A DNA stretch of 64,000 nucleotides from Lampropedia aestuarii (GCF_004803635.1 NZ_SSWX01000002.1:62001-126000); one strand, 5' to 3'. Positions 54,416-63,946 are shown, numbered from the stretch's first letter. Notes: generated by a model not told the origin, from the sequence alone. Program-made: numbers and translations.

Positions 54416-56014
54416 TTACTGGCAAGAATAGCTTGCCGCGTCGCTGCTATTGCCACGGCCGTCATACACCGCCTTGGCCGGATAGGCACACAGCGGTTTG
54501 CTACGCGGCGCAGCGTTACTGGCAGCGCTGGCGACAATCTGCTCAGGAGCCTTGCCCTGTTCTACCCAGGCATCCAGCGCATGCAATAAGTCATTGCCCG
54601 CATGGGCGTTGGCAGCTTGCTGTCCGCCATTGCCAAACACCACAGCACCGGTGCCGCCGCTGCAGTGGCCCATACCAGGCACCATAAACAAACGCATAAA
54701 GTCACCCGTTTGCGCGCCATGCAAGGCCTGCACTTGCTCGTAGTAGTGGATGCTGTCGACCGGGTTCACCACCGCATCCTGCCAGCCATGGTAGACAATG
54801 GCTTTGGCACCGCGTGTCGCAAAACTACGCAAATCAGCACTGGTGTGGTCAACCAAGGGTCCCAGCACCTTTTCGGCACGTGCCACATCGCGGTTGTAGT
54901 CAAACGTCCACCAGTCCCATTGTGGGTCATCAAACGCCCACAAACGCCAATAGTCGGCTCGCACTGGGCTGTCACTGCCCCAGTAACTGGGCCAGCCGGC
55001 TTCGCTACCGGGCAAATGGCCGGGATAGAGTTGCTCACCGGTCACCGGGTTCACTGGGCCTTGGTAGATTGCTTCAACCACCTCGATTTGCGCGGTGGTC
55101 AGACAGGCCTCGTTGTCTTCGGCTTCACACTGCAAGCTACGAATATCGAAATGCGCAGGCGTGCACATGCGCGGATTTTCCATCACCCCATCGACAACCC
55201 CATCAAGGCCATCGCAAGCTGCAACCACTTGTTGTGTGATAAAACGGGCTTTGGCAGGTGTCAGAATCACCGCGCCATTGCTGCCTGGCTCACGATTGGC
55301 TAGAAAACGGTGCAAAAAATCAACGTTCAAACGTGTGCGGTTATGGCCCGGTGCGCCTGCAATCACACCATCAAAATCGGCAGGGTAATGCTGCATTTGT
55401 GCAAATGCCTGGTGGCCACCGGTGGAGCAGCCGTAGTAGTATGAGCGACTCGCGGCAGTGCTGGTCAGGCGCTCAATGAGTTGCTTGGAGGGCTGGGTGA
55501 TCGCATGGATCGAGCGCTTGCCCCAATCGAGAATTTTTTCAGGATTGCCCACGCCCCAGTCCATCGCATTAGGGTTGCTGGACTGGTGGCCCGTATCCCC
55601 GCCAACCACCGCATAGCCCTGGCGCATTGCATAGGCCATGTCGTTGTAACTCAAGGCTGGGCTATACCCCCCATTGCCGGTGACGACCAGCTTGCCATTC
55701 CATGCCTGCCCCAGCGGCGTCCAGATCTCAAAGTTGATCAGAGAATTGGCGCTGGCCGAGGTCTGGCCCATGACTTGGCAAAATTCCGGCAGATCTTGCA
55801 AAGTGGTATTGGGCCCAAGCGGCAGTGAACCAGCTTTAACCAGCGTGGCCGACAAAAGTTTGTCTGAAGCAGGCAGCCCCGCCTGCAATGCGGCCACATT
55901 GCAATTGTGCTCGGCCAAGTTGCGCACCGCTGGCGGGCCATCTGAAGAATCGCCGCCGCAAGCCACCAGCAAGCCAGTGGCCAGCGTGATGGCCGTAGGT
56001 TTAAAGAATTGCAT
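54416..56014 (-). CDS. Tannase/feruloyl esterase-family lipoprotein hydrolase
   Basis: A 532-residue alpha/beta hydrolase of the tannase/feruloyl esterase family, which also includes MHETase. The lipobox GLLVAC (Cys19) indicates an outer-membrane or periplasmic lipoprotein. The nucleophile is S197 in YYYGCSTGGHQAF; with C196, the Asp of HGWQDAVVNP and the His-Cys of GMGHCSGG it forms the CS-D-HC arrangement. An aggag ribosome binding site precedes the ATG. It is the last gene of the AtuA operon and probably cleaves an aromatic or hydroxy-acid ester. Confidence 0.88.
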   Translation of the reverse strand: MQFFKPTAITLATGLLVACGGDSSDGPPAVRNLAEHNCNVAALQAGLPASDKLLSATLVKAGSLPLGPNTTLQDLPEFCQVMGQTSASANSLINFEIWTPLGQAWNGKLVVTGNGGYSPALSYNDMAYAMRQGYAVVGGDTGHQSSNPNAMDWGVGNPEKILDWGKRSIHAITQPSKQLIERLTSTAASRSYYYGCSTGGHQAFAQMQHYPADFDGVIAGAPGHNRTRLNVDFLHRFLANREPGSNGAVILTPAKARFITQQVVAACDGLDGVVDGVMENPRMCTPAHFDIRSLQCEAEDNEACLTTAQIEVVEAIYQGPVNPVTGEQLYPGHLPGSEAGWPSYWGSDSPVRADYWRLWAFDDPQWDWWTFDYNRDVARAEKVLGPLVDHTSADLRSFATRGAKAIVYHGWQDAVVNPVDSIHYYEQVQALHGAQTGDFMRLFMVPGMGHCSGGTGAVVFGNGGQQAANAHAGNDLLHALDAWVEQGKAPEQIVASAASNAAPRSKPLCAYPAKAVYDGRGNSSDAASYSCQ

Positions 56015-56107
56015 GTCGTCTCCTAGTTTGTTGTACTTGCCAGATCACACACTGCAAAGCACTCTGCCGGCCAGTGACCGCTGCACGACCCCACCGGCAG
56101 GCCTTGC

Positions 56108-58225
56108 TCATTCATCAAACAGCGCTGTTTGTCGCGCCTTGTCGATGATCCGCTCTGCATCCGCAGGCAATAAGAAGCGCTGCGCAATCAGGCTTTGCGC
56201 AGCACGGCTGACAGCTTGCACATAAGCTTCTTGCGTGCCGTACAGTTCTTCAAGCGAAGGCCGCTCATCGCCTGCGGCCATGCGTTCTGCCAGGCTGTGG
56301 TGGAACGGGATATAGCTGCCAGCCAAGTTGGCCAAGTCCACCAAGCGTTCATCGCTGACATAGTTGAACTCGATGCTGGTGCCCAGCGGCGCCTGTGCTT
56401 CAACCGACTGGATACCGGCCAGTGTCAGGCCCGTGCGCGGACTCACTTGGGGCACCAAAATCGCATAGTGCTGGCCCGTTTGTACTGGTGGCTGCAGCGT
56501 GGCAATTCCAGCTTCATCTTGCGGCAGATACTGCGGACCAAAATCCAGCAATTCAAAATCGTTGTAGCGCGCCAAGTAATTGAAACGCGGAATCGCGGTC
56601 GCAACGCCATTGACCGGCCATTGCACTCCCTGCATCACAGGAAAGCGCACTTGATCTGGTCGCACCAGGCTGCCATCGGCCAGTTGTGGAACTTGGCTGG
56701 CCGGTGGTGCTGTGCCCTCGACCACCCACTCTTCCAAAGCGATGAACAAGGCTCGGAACGTGTCGTTGAAATGCACGACCGTGCCTGAAGGGTAAACACT
56801 GCGGCTGGGCGCAAAGCTGATGCTGGCCTCACCACCTGCGCCGCCGTGCTGGGTGCTGGCGTAGTAGTAAATGCGGGCGTTGTCAGGTTGCACCAAGTCT
56901 TGCGTGCCACTGGCATTGGTGAGCACAGGCGAGCCTTGCAATTGCCAGAATTCAGTGCCAGACAGGCCGAGGAAGAATTTCGGGCAGGTGTTGCTTTCGC
57001 TGCAGCGGCGCATCACGCCGCCGCTGCGGCCGCTGATCTCGTCGTAGTAGTCCTTGTCGAGGCCTCGTGGCGCAGTCTGGCCGAACGCCGTGTGGTCGGT
57101 GCGCAGACCTCCACCACCGCCTGGCACAGCAAAACGGGTATTGACATGGGTTTGGCGCGCGGCCACGTGGGCGAACATGCCATCAAATACTCGTGAGCCA
57201 TCGACTGCCTGGTTAAAACCCAGGTGTAAGAACGTCTTCATCGCATTGCCCGATTGCGAGGTGCCCTGTGCAATCGTGTGCTGGATACGACCTGCCAATG
57301 GATTGGCCATGCCAGCAGCATCGGCCTGGGCGTTGCGAAAGAAATGCACGGTGTCACGCAATCCCGCCAAGCCCACGCCCATTACCTTAGGGTCCTTAGC
57401 GACATAGACCAACTCATACAAGTACAAAGGGTCAAATCCCGACTGCAAGCAGACTTTGCTGGGGTCTGGCGTGCCCGGAAACGGCACGGCTTGCGTGCAG
57501 TTGGCAAACTTCCATTCGGCAGCTGCGATTGGCTGGCGCACATCGCTCTCATTGATGCGTTTGGTCAGTGTGTAACCAGGCAAAGTATTGTCCAGGCTGG
57601 CTGGTTCGTACGGCAGCATGCTGCCGTTGAATACACCGCCAGGCAAGCTCATGGTGCTGGTCGCTGACTGCGGCACCAACTCCGCGCGGTAAGGCCCGGT
57701 GATGCTGGAGCCATCGGCATTTTTTGCTACTGGCACCTGAGCTGTCAAGCGCTCTGGCGTAGATTTGGGCACATCGCCTTGCCAAGCCGCGTACAGCACG
57801 ACATAGCCACGCTCCAAATACACGGCATCGCCAGGATTGCTGGTAGGGTTGAGCATGGTCAGGATATTGCCACGATTGGGCGCGTCGTAGCGCAGCACGC
57901 CACTGGCCTTGCGCATGTCCTTGGGCTTGAGCATCACAAAATCGGTGCTGTACTCAACCATGCCGCGTGCGTTGACCGGCGCCAAAGCCAAGTCCTGAAT
58001 CACCGCATTCTTGGCGTCTTTGGGATCGAGTTCACCAGACAGCGTGCCGCTCAGGCGTTCATAAGCGCCTACTTCTCCATAACTACCGGGAAAATTTTGC
58101 GTGGCCGTGATCTGCAATGTCAGCTGTGGGCTGTTGGCAACCGGCACATCGTCATTGCTGCTGCCACCGCAGGCCACCAGGGTGGCAGCGCCCAGCGCGA
58201 TGGCTGTGAATTTAAAGGTTTGCAT
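56108..58225 (-). CDS. Alpha/beta hydrolase domain lipoprotein (PF20091-like)
   Basis: A 705-residue hydrolase. The ATG at 58225, with aggaga upstream, gives a lipoprotein signal ending LVAC (Cys19), almost the same N-terminus as the next gene. The likely nucleophile is in TIAQGTSQSGNAMKTF (GxSxG-like). An Asp/His-rich segment (FGQTAPRGLDKDYYDEISG) and a C-terminal region with RFNYLARYNDFELLDFGPQ match large secreted hydrolases of the alpha/beta hydrolase domain family with unknown substrate. It lies 207 bases after the Bug gene and 93 bases before the tannase-like gene. Confidence 0.75.
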   Translation of the reverse strand: MQTFKFTAIALGAATLVACGGSSNDDVPVANSPQLTLQITATQNFPGSYGEVGAYERLSGTLSGELDPKDAKNAVIQDLALAPVNARGMVEYSTDFVMLKPKDMRKASGVLRYDAPNRGNILTMLNPTSNPGDAVYLERGYVVLYAAWQGDVPKSTPERLTAQVPVAKNADGSSITGPYRAELVPQSATSTMSLPGGVFNGSMLPYEPASLDNTLPGYTLTKRINESDVRQPIAAAEWKFANCTQAVPFPGTPDPSKVCLQSGFDPLYLYELVYVAKDPKVMGVGLAGLRDTVHFFRNAQADAAGMANPLAGRIQHTIAQGTSQSGNAMKTFLHLGFNQAVDGSRVFDGMFAHVAARQTHVNTRFAVPGGGGGLRTDHTAFGQTAPRGLDKDYYDEISGRSGGVMRRCSESNTCPKFFLGLSGTEFWQLQGSPVLTNASGTQDLVQPDNARIYYYASTQHGGAGGEASISFAPSRSVYPSGTVVHFNDTFRALFIALEEWVVEGTAPPASQVPQLADGSLVRPDQVRFPVMQGVQWPVNGVATAIPRFNYLARYNDFELLDFGPQYLPQDEAGIATLQPPVQTGQHYAILVPQVSPRTGLTLAGIQSVEAQAPLGTSIEFNYVSDERLVDLANLAGSYIPFHHSLAERMAAGDERPSLEELYGTQEAYVQAVSRAAQSLIAQRFLLPADAERIIDKARQTALFDE

Positions 58226-58432
58226 GCTGTTGTCTCCTGTCTTGTTTGAATCTTGTTTTTGAATCAGCTTGTGCCTCAAGCTGGAGTCCATCGCAGGCAG
58301 GCTAGCGCCTACCTATGCGCTACAGCGATTAGGCTCTTGCAATGAAAGCGCGTCTTGTTATTAACTGACCGAGGCGTTCAGCCCAGGCATTGGGATGGGC
58401 ATGCCGCTGCTCTGCTACACGCCCTCCCCCCA

Positions 58433-59404
58433 TCACTCAGGCGTAATACCGGCAGCTTGAATGATCTCGCCCCATTTTTGGGTTTCTTCTTTTTGGAAAG
58501 CCGCCAGCTCTTGCGGTGTGGAAGTCCAGGCTTCAGAGCCGGACTGGTCAAAGAATGCCTGCGTGGCGCTGCTTTGCACCGCGTTGGCCAGCAAACCATT
58601 GAGCTGGGTCACGACCGGCTCGGGCGTGCCCGCTGGCGCATAAGCGGCAAACCAGTATCCCATGTCGTAACCTGGCACGCCCGCTTCGGCAATGGTTGGT
58701 ACATCTGGCAGCAAGGCGCTGCGACTCTTGCTGGAGTAGCCCAAAGCGCGCAGTTTGCCGGACTTGATTTGCGGCACGCCAGTAGAGACATCGGTGATCA
58801 TCAAGTCAATCTGCCCACCCAGCAAATCGGTGATTGCCAGTGGATTGCTCTTATAAGGCACGTGCAGGATGTCTACACCAGCCAATTGCTTGAGCAGCTC
58901 TCCCGCAATACGGCTCGACGAGCTGCCGCTGCCAAAGCTGAGCTTTTCAGGATTGGCTTTGGCAAAGGCCAACAGCTCTTCAACGGTTTTATAAGGGGCA
59001 TTCTCTGGCACAACCAAGACTTGCCCGCCCTTGCCCAAACCCGAAATCGGCGCAAAGTCTTCAACTGGTTTGTAGGACAGGCTTTTGTACAAGTGCTCGT
59101 TGGCCGCATGCGTGGTGTTGGTGGTGATCAGCACCGTATAGCCATCGGGTGTAGCACGGGCAGCAGCTTGCGCGGCAATCATGCCACTGGCTCCGGCGCG
59201 GTTCTCGACCACCACCGGCTGCTTGGTTTGCTCGGTGATTGACATGCCCAGTGCGCGTGCCAGCTGGTCGGTTGCACTGCCTGCAGCAAACGGCACGACC
59301 AAGGTGATCGGCTTATTGGGGTAGTTGCCCTGCGCAAAAGCGGTGCTGCCCAGTGCCAGGAAAATGCTGGCTGCCAGTACGCTGCGTCGTGTCAAATTTG
59401 TCAT
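58433..59404 (-). CDS. Bug-family (TctC-like) tripartite tricarboxylate transporter substrate-binding protein
   Basis: A 323-residue periplasmic solute-binding protein. The signal peptide (LTRRSVLAASIFLALGSTAFAQ) has a twin-Arg-like start, and mature NYPNKPITLVVPFAAGSATDQLARALG is the hallmark Bug opening. Bug proteins bind organic acids or aromatic acids. No TctA/TctB membrane genes are adjacent, which is normal for orphan Bug proteins. Its place between the AtuA genes and two hydrolases suggests capture of the hydrolysis product (inference). Confidence 0.92.
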   Translation of the reverse strand: MTNLTRRSVLAASIFLALGSTAFAQGNYPNKPITLVVPFAAGSATDQLARALGMSITEQTKQPVVVENRAGASGMIAAQAAARATPDGYTVLITTNTTHAANEHLYKSLSYKPVEDFAPISGLGKGGQVLVVPENAPYKTVEELLAFAKANPEKLSFGSGSSSSRIAGELLKQLAGVDILHVPYKSNPLAITDLLGGQIDLMITDVSTGVPQIKSGKLRALGYSSKSRSALLPDVPTIAEAGVPGYDMGYWFAAYAPAGTPEPVVTQLNGLLANAVQSSATQAFFDQSGSEAWTSTPQELAAFQKEETQKWGEIIQAAGITPE

Positions 59405-59471
59405 TGTCGTCTCCTGTTGAAATGGTTTTTAAGTGCTTGTAAAAAGAAACCGCCCAGCGCCAGGCACGGAC

Positions 59472-59906
59472 TTACAAGCCGGGCTGTAGCGCTGGGCCTG
59501 CGAGCAGGCTTGACCATTGGGCCAATTGCGCACGTGGTACGCGAATGGGCATTTGCAGCACGCGGTAGCACAAGGTCTTGCCATGGCTGTCGAGGTTCAG
59601 CGCCCCATTCACCCCACCATCGAGCACCTCATCGAGCACCAGATTCATCGCCTGCAATTGCGGCAGCAAATAACGCGTAACCTGGCTGGGTTGGCGGTCG
59701 GCAAACTCAGCGGCAATGGCCTCTTCTGTGACCTGCTCACAAATCAAGGGCCAAAATTGCGGCTGCCAGGCAATCACACTGATGTTCGAGCGGTTGCCTT
59801 TGTCGCCGGTGCGGCCATGGGCCAAGCGGTACAGAGGAATCAGGCAGCTGCTGTCATCGACAGGTGCTGCGCTCACTGCGGCGGTGTGTGTGGCATGCAA
59901 TGTCAT
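59472..59906 (-). CDS. AtuA-like small ferredoxin-fold protein
   Basis: A 144-residue protein matching the small domain often found as the C-terminal part of, or a partner to, AtuA. The diagnostic stretch is LAHGRTGDKGNRSNISVIAW, followed by RYLLPQLQAMNLVLDEVLDGGVNGALNLDSHGK. It begins 12 bases after atuA, so AtuA function here is split over two genes that are almost certainly cotranscribed. The enzymatic role of AtuA and this partner is not established. Confidence 0.85.
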   Translation of the reverse strand: MTLHATHTAAVSAAPVDDSSCLIPLYRLAHGRTGDKGNRSNISVIAWQPQFWPLICEQVTEEAIAAEFADRQPSQVTRYLLPQLQAMNLVLDEVLDGGVNGALNLDSHGKTLCYRVLQMPIRVPRAQLAQWSSLLAGPALQPGL

Positions 59907-59918
59907 CGAAGCACTCCT

Positions 59919-61307
59919 TCAAGCAAGGGCCGCTTGTGCGCTCGCACTGGCCCAATGAAAACCGGTCGCAATGTCTTGCTGCGGCACCAGGCACGACACC
60001 AAGCCCAGCCGCTGGCGCATATGGGTGCGTACACCGCCGCCGCCGGCAGGGCCGCAGCAATACAAGGCATTGATTTCGCGCGGCAGGCGCGCGGCGCAGG
60101 CGTGGTCTTCGTGCTGCCAAGCCATGCGCAGGCGCACATCTTCGCTCGCATGGCTGAAGTCCGTGGCAGCCAGCCAGTCGCTCGCATCGTTGCCCCACAC
60201 GCTGGTCACACCAATCAAGTCGGTGCGCAACGGGGCAATACCCGCCAGGCGCTGGGCAATGGTCTGCGCGGCCAGTTTGGCCCGCTCGGCAGCACGTGGT
60301 CCGGCATACGAAATCTCGCCTTCGGCAAACCAGCCAGTGGCGTAGCAAATATTGACTTTCAGGCTATCTGGCCGGGCATGGCCGCGCACGCCTTCCAAAC
60401 GCACCTGATTGGGTCCAACTTGCACAACCTGGGCCTGGCTGATATCTGCCACCACATCAGGAGTGAAGTACTGCTGCGGGTCGTGGATTTCGTAGAGCAG
60501 TTGCTCTTTCACCGTCGCAGAAGTAATACAGCCGCCGCTGCCTTGCGGCTTAAAGAGCGTGCAATGGCCATCGGCATCAATCTCGGCAATCGGGTAGCCA
60601 AGGTGCGCCATATCGGGCACGTCTTTGTAGCCCGGATCGGCGAAATACCCGCCGCTGACTTGCGTGCCGCACTCCAGCAAATGGCCGGCCATCGTCGCGC
60701 GCGCCAAACGGTCCCAATCGTCCCATGACCAGCCGTAGTGCGCCATCGCCGGCCCGACCACCAGGGAGGGATCTGACACGCGCCCACAGACCACAATGTC
60801 AGCGCCCGCCTGCAAAGCCTCAGCAATCGGGCGCGCGCCAATATAGGCATTCGCACTGACCAGTGGCTGGCTCGGCATCTGCGTACCCAAAGCGTTTTGC
60901 AACAACTGGCGATGTGCCGACGCACTGACATCATCGCCATGCACTACCGCAATGCGCGGCAGCGGCACCCCTAGCTGCTGGGCCAACTCTGTGATGGCAC
61001 GGGCTGCACCATCGGGGTTGGCTGCGCCAAAGTTGCTGACAATCCGAATGCCGTGCTGCAGACAGTCGGCCAAAATCGGGCGCAAAAAATCCAACATCAA
61101 GGGCTCGAAGCCCGCATTCGGGTCACTGCGCCTGGCCAATTGGGCCAACGCCAAAGTGCGCTCGGCCAAGGTCTCAAATACCAATACGGCCGGTTGGGCG
61201 CGGGCAATCAGCTCTTGCACCACCGGTCCTGCCGCATCGATGCGGTCGCCCGAAAAGCCGGCAGCGCAGCCCACTAGCAGTGGGGGTTTGTGTGGGGCCT
61301 GGTTCAT
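59919..61307 (-). CDS. AtuA-family protein (acyclic terpene utilisation, DUF1446)
   Basis: A 462-residue protein of the AtuA family, named from the acyclic terpene (citronellol/geraniol) pathway of Pseudomonas; relatives occur in other catabolic operons. The ATG at 61307, with ggagat upstream, precedes MNQAPHKPPLLVGCAAGFSGDR. Conserved motifs include FETLAERTLALAQ, NFGAANPDGAARAI, VVCGRVSDPSLVVGP, GTQVSGGYFADPG and FKPQGSGGCITSATVKEQ. It is the first gene of the operon divergent from the LysR gene. No CoA carboxylase genes, the usual terpene partners, are present. Confidence 0.88.
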   Translation of the reverse strand: MNQAPHKPPLLVGCAAGFSGDRIDAAGPVVQELIARAQPAVLVFETLAERTLALAQLARRSDPNAGFEPLMLDFLRPILADCLQHGIRIVSNFGAANPDGAARAITELAQQLGVPLPRIAVVHGDDVSASAHRQLLQNALGTQMPSQPLVSANAYIGARPIAEALQAGADIVVCGRVSDPSLVVGPAMAHYGWSWDDWDRLARATMAGHLLECGTQVSGGYFADPGYKDVPDMAHLGYPIAEIDADGHCTLFKPQGSGGCITSATVKEQLLYEIHDPQQYFTPDVVADISQAQVVQVGPNQVRLEGVRGHARPDSLKVNICYATGWFAEGEISYAGPRAAERAKLAAQTIAQRLAGIAPLRTDLIGVTSVWGNDASDWLAATDFSHASEDVRLRMAWQHEDHACAARLPREINALYCCGPAGGGGVRTHMRQRLGLVSCLVPQQDIATGFHWASASAQAALA

Positions 61308-61345
61308 CTCTTGTATCTCCTGCGGCCCAATGTAAATTAATTCGC

Positions 61346-61381
61346 ATAATCGGTAAAATCGATTATTAGAATTAAATAATC
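61346..61381. promoter_or_regulatory. Triple half-site operator between atuA-like and lysR genes
   Basis: Three half-sites lie in alternating orientation: ataatcg (61346-61352), cgattatt (61360-61367) and aataatc (61375-61381). Neighbouring pairs form two perfect 7-bp inverted repeats with 7-base spacers that share the middle arm. It sits in the 84-base divergent gap, as expected for a LysR-type recognition and activation site. Confidence 0.65.
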
Positions 61382-61391
61382 TGTTTTTCAA

Positions 61392-62303
61392 ATGAATCTC
61401 TCTTCACGCGACATTGCGGCTTTTTTGGCTTTGGCAGAGCTGCACAACTTCACCCGTGCAGCCAGCCGCTGCCATTTGTCGCAGCCGGCCTTTAGTGCGT
61501 TAATCAAAGCGCTGGAAGACAGCGTGGGTCTACGCCTGTTTGACCGCAGCACACGCCATGTGGTGCTGACCCGCGAAGGCGAGCGTTTCATGCAGTCGGC
61601 GCTGCGTATTCAGGCCGAGTTGCAAGCCTGTGAAAAAGCCATGCGCGATACCGCGCAACTGGCACAAGGCCATGTCAGTGTGGCGCTGCTGCCCTCGTTG
61701 GCAGCGGGCTGGTTGCCAGGCGTGCTGCGCAGCTTTGTCACGCAGCACCCGGGCATTGAGCTGGAGATCATGGATGTGCTCTCAGAGCCCTGTATCGAAG
61801 CGGTTGCGCAAGGCCATGCCGACTTTGCTTTGGCCGCCATGCGCGTGGACACGCCAGAATTGCAAGCAGAGTATTTTTGCAGTGATGATTTCTATCTGGT
61901 CTGCCGCAAAGACCATGCGCTGGCAGGCCAAACGCAGATTGCAATGGCCGATCTGCTGCCTTATCGTTTCATTCATTTGGCACGCCACAGCAGTGTGCGC
62001 CAGTATTTGGAAGCGGCCTTGTTTCCTCAAACACTGCGCACTTTTGTAGAGGTTGAACAGCTGGCCACCGTCAAAGGCCTGGTAGAAGCGAACTTGGGCA
62101 TTTCTGCTGTGCCAGCAATGACCTTGTTCCATTTTGAGCACCCCGACCTGAGGATTCTACCGCTGCACATCGCAGGCCTTAAGCGCGAGATTTACTTGGT
62201 GCGCAGACGCGCCACCAGCTTGTCTGTAGCGGCCCAGGCTTTGTACCAACAGGTATTGGATGCCAGACCGGTTGCGCCTGGCAATCGCCAGCACCAGGCC
62301 TGA
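61392..62303 (+). CDS. LysR-family regulator of the divergent AtuA operon
   Basis: A 303-residue regulator with the N-terminal helix-turn-helix (RDIAAFLALAELHNFTRAASRCHLSQPAFSALIKALED, about 6-43) and an effector domain (about 90-290), where family segments SVALLPSLAAGWLP and LATVKGLVEANLGISAVPA are clear. It is transcribed away from the atuA-like gene across 84 bases holding symmetrical operators, so it likely controls that operon in response to a pathway compound. The ATG at 61392 has no strong ribosome binding site. Confidence 0.93.
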   Translation: MNLSSRDIAAFLALAELHNFTRAASRCHLSQPAFSALIKALEDSVGLRLFDRSTRHVVLTREGERFMQSALRIQAELQACEKAMRDTAQLAQGHVSVALLPSLAAGWLPGVLRSFVTQHPGIELEIMDVLSEPCIEAVAQGHADFALAAMRVDTPELQAEYFCSDDFYLVCRKDHALAGQTQIAMADLLPYRFIHLARHSSVRQYLEAALFPQTLRTFVEVEQLATVKGLVEANLGISAVPAMTLFHFEHPDLRILPLHIAGLKREIYLVRRRATSLSVAAQALYQQVLDARPVAPGNRQHQA

Positions 62304-62358
62304 ACATGGGTCGCACTGGCGCGCCGGGGCAGATCGGCGCACACGCTGGCACCAAGGC

Positions 62359-63424
62359 TTAAATGCGTTTGAACAAGGCGCTGCGGGTATTGCCCGCATC
62401 GGCGGCGGACAGGAACCGCTCGGTGTAGATGTCACGCTCGTACAAGCGCCCCTGCATCAGCGTGCCAATGCAGGCCTCAATCATCGGGGGGGGGGCCGCA
62501 TAGATAGGCTTTCTGGCCTGAGAAATTGCCACTCCAATGCGCCTGGGCTGCATCGTGCACATAGCCACGAAAGCCGTCCCAATCCGTGCCTGCAGGCTCA
62601 TCTGACAAGGCCGCAATGTAGTGGAAATTAGGGTACTGCTCAGCCAGTGCACGGAATTGCGCATCGTAGTACAGCTCAGCACGGCTGCGCTGCCCATACA
62701 CCAGGCTAATGTCTTGCTTGCAGCCTTTGGCCAGCAGCTCCAAAATCATCGCACGCGGGCTCGACAGGCCTGATCCACCAGCCATGAACAGCATAGGCAT
62801 CTGTGCGGACTCACGGACAAAAAAGCGTCCATACGGACCACTGATCGACACGCTGTCCCCCTCAGCGAGCTGCTCATGCAGCCATTGGGTGCCAGCCCCA
62901 CCGGGAATCTGGCGCACATTGAGCTCGACGTCCACGCTCTGCCCATTGGCATCAGGCGGATTGGCAATCGAGAACGCACGTGCGCCTTCAACGCCGGGGA
63001 TGTGTATTTGCACGTACTGGCCTGCCTGGAACGCGATCGGCTTGTCCAGGCGCAAATGGATGGCTTTGATCGTCGGTGTCAGTTGTTCAATGCGCTGCAC
63101 TGTGGCTTGAAAATCCTGCACGGCAATGATGCGCGCATCGGGGTCTTCGTCAATATCCGCCTCGACCACTGCATCGCTGTTGAGGGTGGCGCAACAAGCC
63201 AGTGTCTTGCCTTCTTCGCGCTCGAAGTCCATCAAGGCGAAAGGATTGGCATTGCCATGGTCAATGTCGCCATCACAGATTTGAATTTTGCAAGTGCCAC
63301 ACAGGCCGTGGCCACAGGCATGGGGAATATAAATACCTTGGCGCAAGGCGGCATCGAGGATGGTCTGGCCATCGTCAATGTCAATGGTTGCGCCCAGAGG
63401 GTCAATAGTGAGCTGGTAGCTCAT
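62359..63424 (-). pseudogene. Phenol hydroxylase reductase P5, frameshifted at a poly-G run
   Basis: The reductase of a Dmp/Pox-type multicomponent phenol hydroxylase, which passes electrons from NADH through FAD and a 2Fe-2S centre. The ATG at 63424 has ggaga upstream. The plant-type cluster uses C37, C42, C45 and C77; FAD binding is ARAFSIANPP and NAD binding GGSGLSSPRAM. At CGPPP the frame breaks: the + strand has ten G at 62486-62495 where nine would join to MIEACIGTLMQGRLYERDIY in the -1 frame. The joined protein would be 354 residues, the normal length. It is either a true inactivation, a slippage switch or a sequencing error. Confidence 0.88.
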
Positions 63425-63589
63425 GGCTGGTCTCCAAAAAGAATGGCTTGGCGGCAAGCTCCCCCACACCTTTGGTCAGCCAGTCAGTGAGCATGCACCA
63501 CACCCTTTCTTGGTGCTGTGCATGCCAACTGGCTATCCATGTGTGCATGGGGTGCGGCTCTTAACTGCCAGGCCGCGATTGACGCAATT

Positions 63590-63946
63590 TCAGCTGCCGC
63601 TGCCGTTGATACCGTTGAGACCCGGTGTGCGAAACCGGATCAGGTCCTTGTGCCCCAGCCCATTGCCCGCCAATGTCGCTGTCGGTTCCGGCTGCCACGA
63701 CTGGCTCGACTTGAACCACTGCACCTGGCTCCAGTCGATCTTCTCAAAATCAGGGTGCTGGCCATATACACGCGGCAGGATCTGGTCTCTGAGCACGGTA
63801 AACGGGGTCTCAGGCGGCAGCGGGATGCACACCGGCGAGCAAAACATCGTGTGCGCATCCCAGCAGATATACAGCAGGGGGGCCGGAAAGTTGGCCTGCA
63901 CGTCTTTGGCCGGAAATTCGTAGGGTCCGAGTGTGGGCAGTGTCAT
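63590..63946 (-). CDS. Phenol hydroxylase subunit P4
   Basis: A 118-residue component of the multicomponent phenol hydroxylase (DmpO/PoxE type). The ATG at 63946, with aggagag upstream, gives MTLPTLGPYEFPAKDVQANF; diagnostic features are YICWDAHTMFCSPVCIPLP, then LRDQILPRVYGQHPDFEKIDW and the late GLGHKDLIRFRTPGL. P4 is needed for iron assembly in the large P3 subunit. It overlaps the P3 tail by ATGA and precedes P5 by 165 bases. Confidence 0.92.
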   Translation of the reverse strand: MTLPTLGPYEFPAKDVQANFPAPLLYICWDAHTMFCSPVCIPLPPETPFTVLRDQILPRVYGQHPDFEKIDWSQVQWFKSSQSWQPEPTATLAGNGLGHKDLIRFRTPGLNGINGSGS

